Shown here one piece after another: positions 62,656 through 64,000 of a stretch of 64,000 bases of DNA (its first letter is position 1; every line of letters starts with the position of its first letter). Both the position numbers and the translations under genes were made by a program. Under the pieces are notes generated by a model. It was given only the letters and a program-made list of their open reading frames with translations. It was not told the DNA's origin and searched no databases. This DNA is from Nostocales cyanobacterium HT-58-2 (GTDB lineage Bacteria; Cyanobacteriota; Cyanobacteriia; Cyanobacteriales; Nostocaceae): contig CP019636.1 in the NCBI GenBank assembly GCA_002163975.1, positions 6,699,501 through 6,763,500 of the forward strand, read 5' to 3'.

Positions 62656-63648
62656 GTGCAAAATTTAGGAATAGCAATTACAGGAAGTGGGTCGGCAGTA
62701 CCAACAACTTTCTTGGATAACCAGGCACTAACAGAACTGGTAGAAACATCAGACGAGTGGGTTACCACAAGAACAGGAATTCGTCAACGGCGATTGGCAA
62801 AACCAAGTGAAACAATAACAGATTTGGCAACGAATGCTAGTCGGCAGGCGATCGCGATGGCTGGAATCAACCCGCAAGAATTGGATTTGATTCTGCTAGC
62901 AACCTCTACTCCTGATGACTTGTTTGGTAGTGCTTGTCAAATTCAAGCCCAATTAGGAGCGACAACAGCGGTAGCCTTTGACCTAACAGCAGCCTGCTCT
63001 GGCTTTGTGTTTGGACTGGTCACCGCTGCCCAATATATCAGGACCGGCGTTTACCGAAACGTACTACTTATTGGAGCGGATATCCTCTCCCGTTGGGTAG
63101 ATTGGCAAGACCGACGTACCTGTGTTTTGTTTGGTGATGGTGCTGGGGCTGTGGTCATACAGGCGAATGAGAAGGATTGCTTGCTGGGATTTGAACTCAG
63201 AAGCGATGGAACTCAAAACAACTGTCTTAACCTTGCATATGCATTTGAACCGAGAGAACTGACTCAAGGTGTAAATGTTGGAAAAGGCAACTTCCAACCA
63301 ATCACGATGAATGGCAAAGAAGTATATCGCTTTGCCGTACAAAAAGTGCCAGAAGTGATTGACAAAGCTTTATTTCGCGCCAACCTGACTATTGACCAAA
63401 TAGATTGGCTCCTGTTACATCAAGCAAATCAGCGCATTCTTGATGCTGTTGCTCAACGCCTGAATATTCCAGAACATAAAGTTATTAGTCATCTCGCCAA
63501 TTACGGTAACACTTCTGCCGCCTCTATCCCCCTTGCCCTAGATGCAACAGTGCGGCAGGGAAAAATTAAAACAGGTGACATTATTGCGACTTCTGGCTTT
63601 GGTGCTGGATTGACTTGGGGTGCAGCAATCTTTCAATGGGGAAGATAA
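62656..63648 (+). CDS. fabH: 3-oxoacyl-ACP synthase III (FabH)
   Basis: A 330-residue condensing enzyme that starts fatty acid chains from acetyl-CoA and malonyl-ACP. GTG start (MQNLGIAITGSGSAVP). Catalytic Cys in LTAACSGFVFG, His in LLHQANQRIL and Asn in NYGNTSAAS form the triad. Full family length; 112 bases after plsX. Confidence 0.97.
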   Translation: MQNLGIAITGSGSAVPTTFLDNQALTELVETSDEWVTTRTGIRQRRLAKPSETITDLATNASRQAIAMAGINPQELDLILLATSTPDDLFGSACQIQAQLGATTAVAFDLTAACSGFVFGLVTAAQYIRTGVYRNVLLIGADILSRWVDWQDRRTCVLFGDGAGAVVIQANEKDCLLGFELRSDGTQNNCLNLAYAFEPRELTQGVNVGKGNFQPITMNGKEVYRFAVQKVPEVIDKALFRANLTIDQIDWLLLHQANQRILDAVAQRLNIPEHKVISHLANYGNTSAASIPLALDATVRQGKIKTGDIIATSGFGAGLTWGAAIFQWGR

Positions 63649-63930
63649 ATATTAGTCAAGAGTCTGGAGTCAAGAGTCCAGAGTTTTTGTACCCTTGAAC
63701 GCCAGTCGCCTACGGGGGGAAAATGCCACTTGACGGCAGATGCTACAAGTCGGACATTGCCCGCCCAACGCACTGCCTCCTTTATGCCGGGGAACCCTTT
63801 CGGCAATCGCTCATGGGGGGAACCCCCAAGACAGCGTTGCCTCACCACCGCAGTGGCTCCCCTCCTGTAGCGCTGGCTCCCTTTGACTCTTGACCTTTGA
63901 CCCTTGACTATTGACTATTGATTATTGACA
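63649..63930. repeat. fabH-fabD gap filled with dispersed repeats
   Basis: Starts with AGTCAAGAGTCTGGAGTCAAGAG (63655-63681), then about 180 bases of GC-rich mosaic with GGGGGGAACCCCC and GTAGCGCTGGCTCCC, and ends with TTGACTCTTGACC-type heptamers (63881-63930) just before the fabD start. No gene. Confidence 0.7.
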
Positions 63931-64000
63931 ATGACTAAAACTGCATGGGTGTTTCCTGGACAAGGTTCACAGTCCCAGGGAATGGGAATTGATTTATTGG
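63931..64000 (+). CDS. fabD: Malonyl-CoA-ACP transacylase, 5' fragment
   Basis: The first 23 codons (MTKTAWVFPGQGSQSQGMGI) carry the conserved FPGQGSQ start of FabD; the rest lies beyond the window. It loads malonyl groups on ACP and completes the expected plsX-fabH-fabD order. Confidence 0.93.
   Translation, partial: MTKTAWVFPGQGSQSQGMGIDLL

Overview
This is a cyanobacterial chromosome segment, most likely from a filamentous nitrogen-fixing type (Nostocales). Evidence: Rieske and cytochrome f genes of the oxygenic b6f complex, cyanobacteria-restricted families (DUF3067, DUF2997, Ycf35/DUF1257, DUF3038, DUF4335), many GCGATCGC (HIP1) octamers, and heptanucleotide tandem repeats between genes. 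No rRNA, complete tRNA, CRISPR array or complete transposase was seen.

Layout. 1-3.9 kb: end of a lytic transglycosylase, then tatC, a DUF3067 gene, petC and petA (TatC is the usual export route for the Rieske protein). 4.2-10.6 kb: a sugar-type ABC binding lipoprotein, a repeat-rich 1 kb gap, a secreted protein, glucokinase, a histidine phosphatase and a GH57 glucan-branching-type enzyme. 10.8-17.1 kb: the chaperone block grpE-dnaK-dnaJ with tusA and rsgA, all on the minus strand. 17.8-21.9 kb: a compact defence cassette (nuclease-methylase fusion, specificity subunit, PIN toxin) lying between grpE and pilB. 22.1-26.8 kb: pilB-pilT-pilC, the type IV pilus motor. 26.9-27.7 kb: an unknown gene apparently split by a small IS200/IS605-derived element. 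27.8-35.1 kb: a VanZ-LamG membrane protein, a dehydrogenase, the DUF2997/Ycf35/ferredoxin trio, DUF4335 and DUF3038. 35.5-43.8 kb: mutS2, guaB3, trxA, a LOG-family gene, pepA. 44-50.8 kb: a three-gene two-component operon. 51-60 kb: EcsC-like, hydrolase, acyltransferase, metG, NYN-domain, lptC and a D,D-carboxypeptidase. 61.5-64 kb: plsX-fabH-fabD, the start of fatty acid and phospholipid synthesis.

Two themes stand out. First, the defence cassette appears to fuse an antitoxin-like tail to the DNA-specificity subunit, directly upstream of and overlapping a PIN toxin gene. Second, GC-rich dispersed repeats have entered protein-coding genes without breaking the frame: the same 37-codon segment is read in the same frame and orientation inside a hybrid histidine kinase and inside the N-terminal region of LptC, and a shortened copy lies in a non-coding gap. 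Smaller in-frame low-complexity inserts occur in RsgA and MutS2. A 21-bp-period repeat at 5.7-5.95 kb looks like the relic of a heptad-repeat coiled-coil gene.

All calls are by reading alone; no database search was run.
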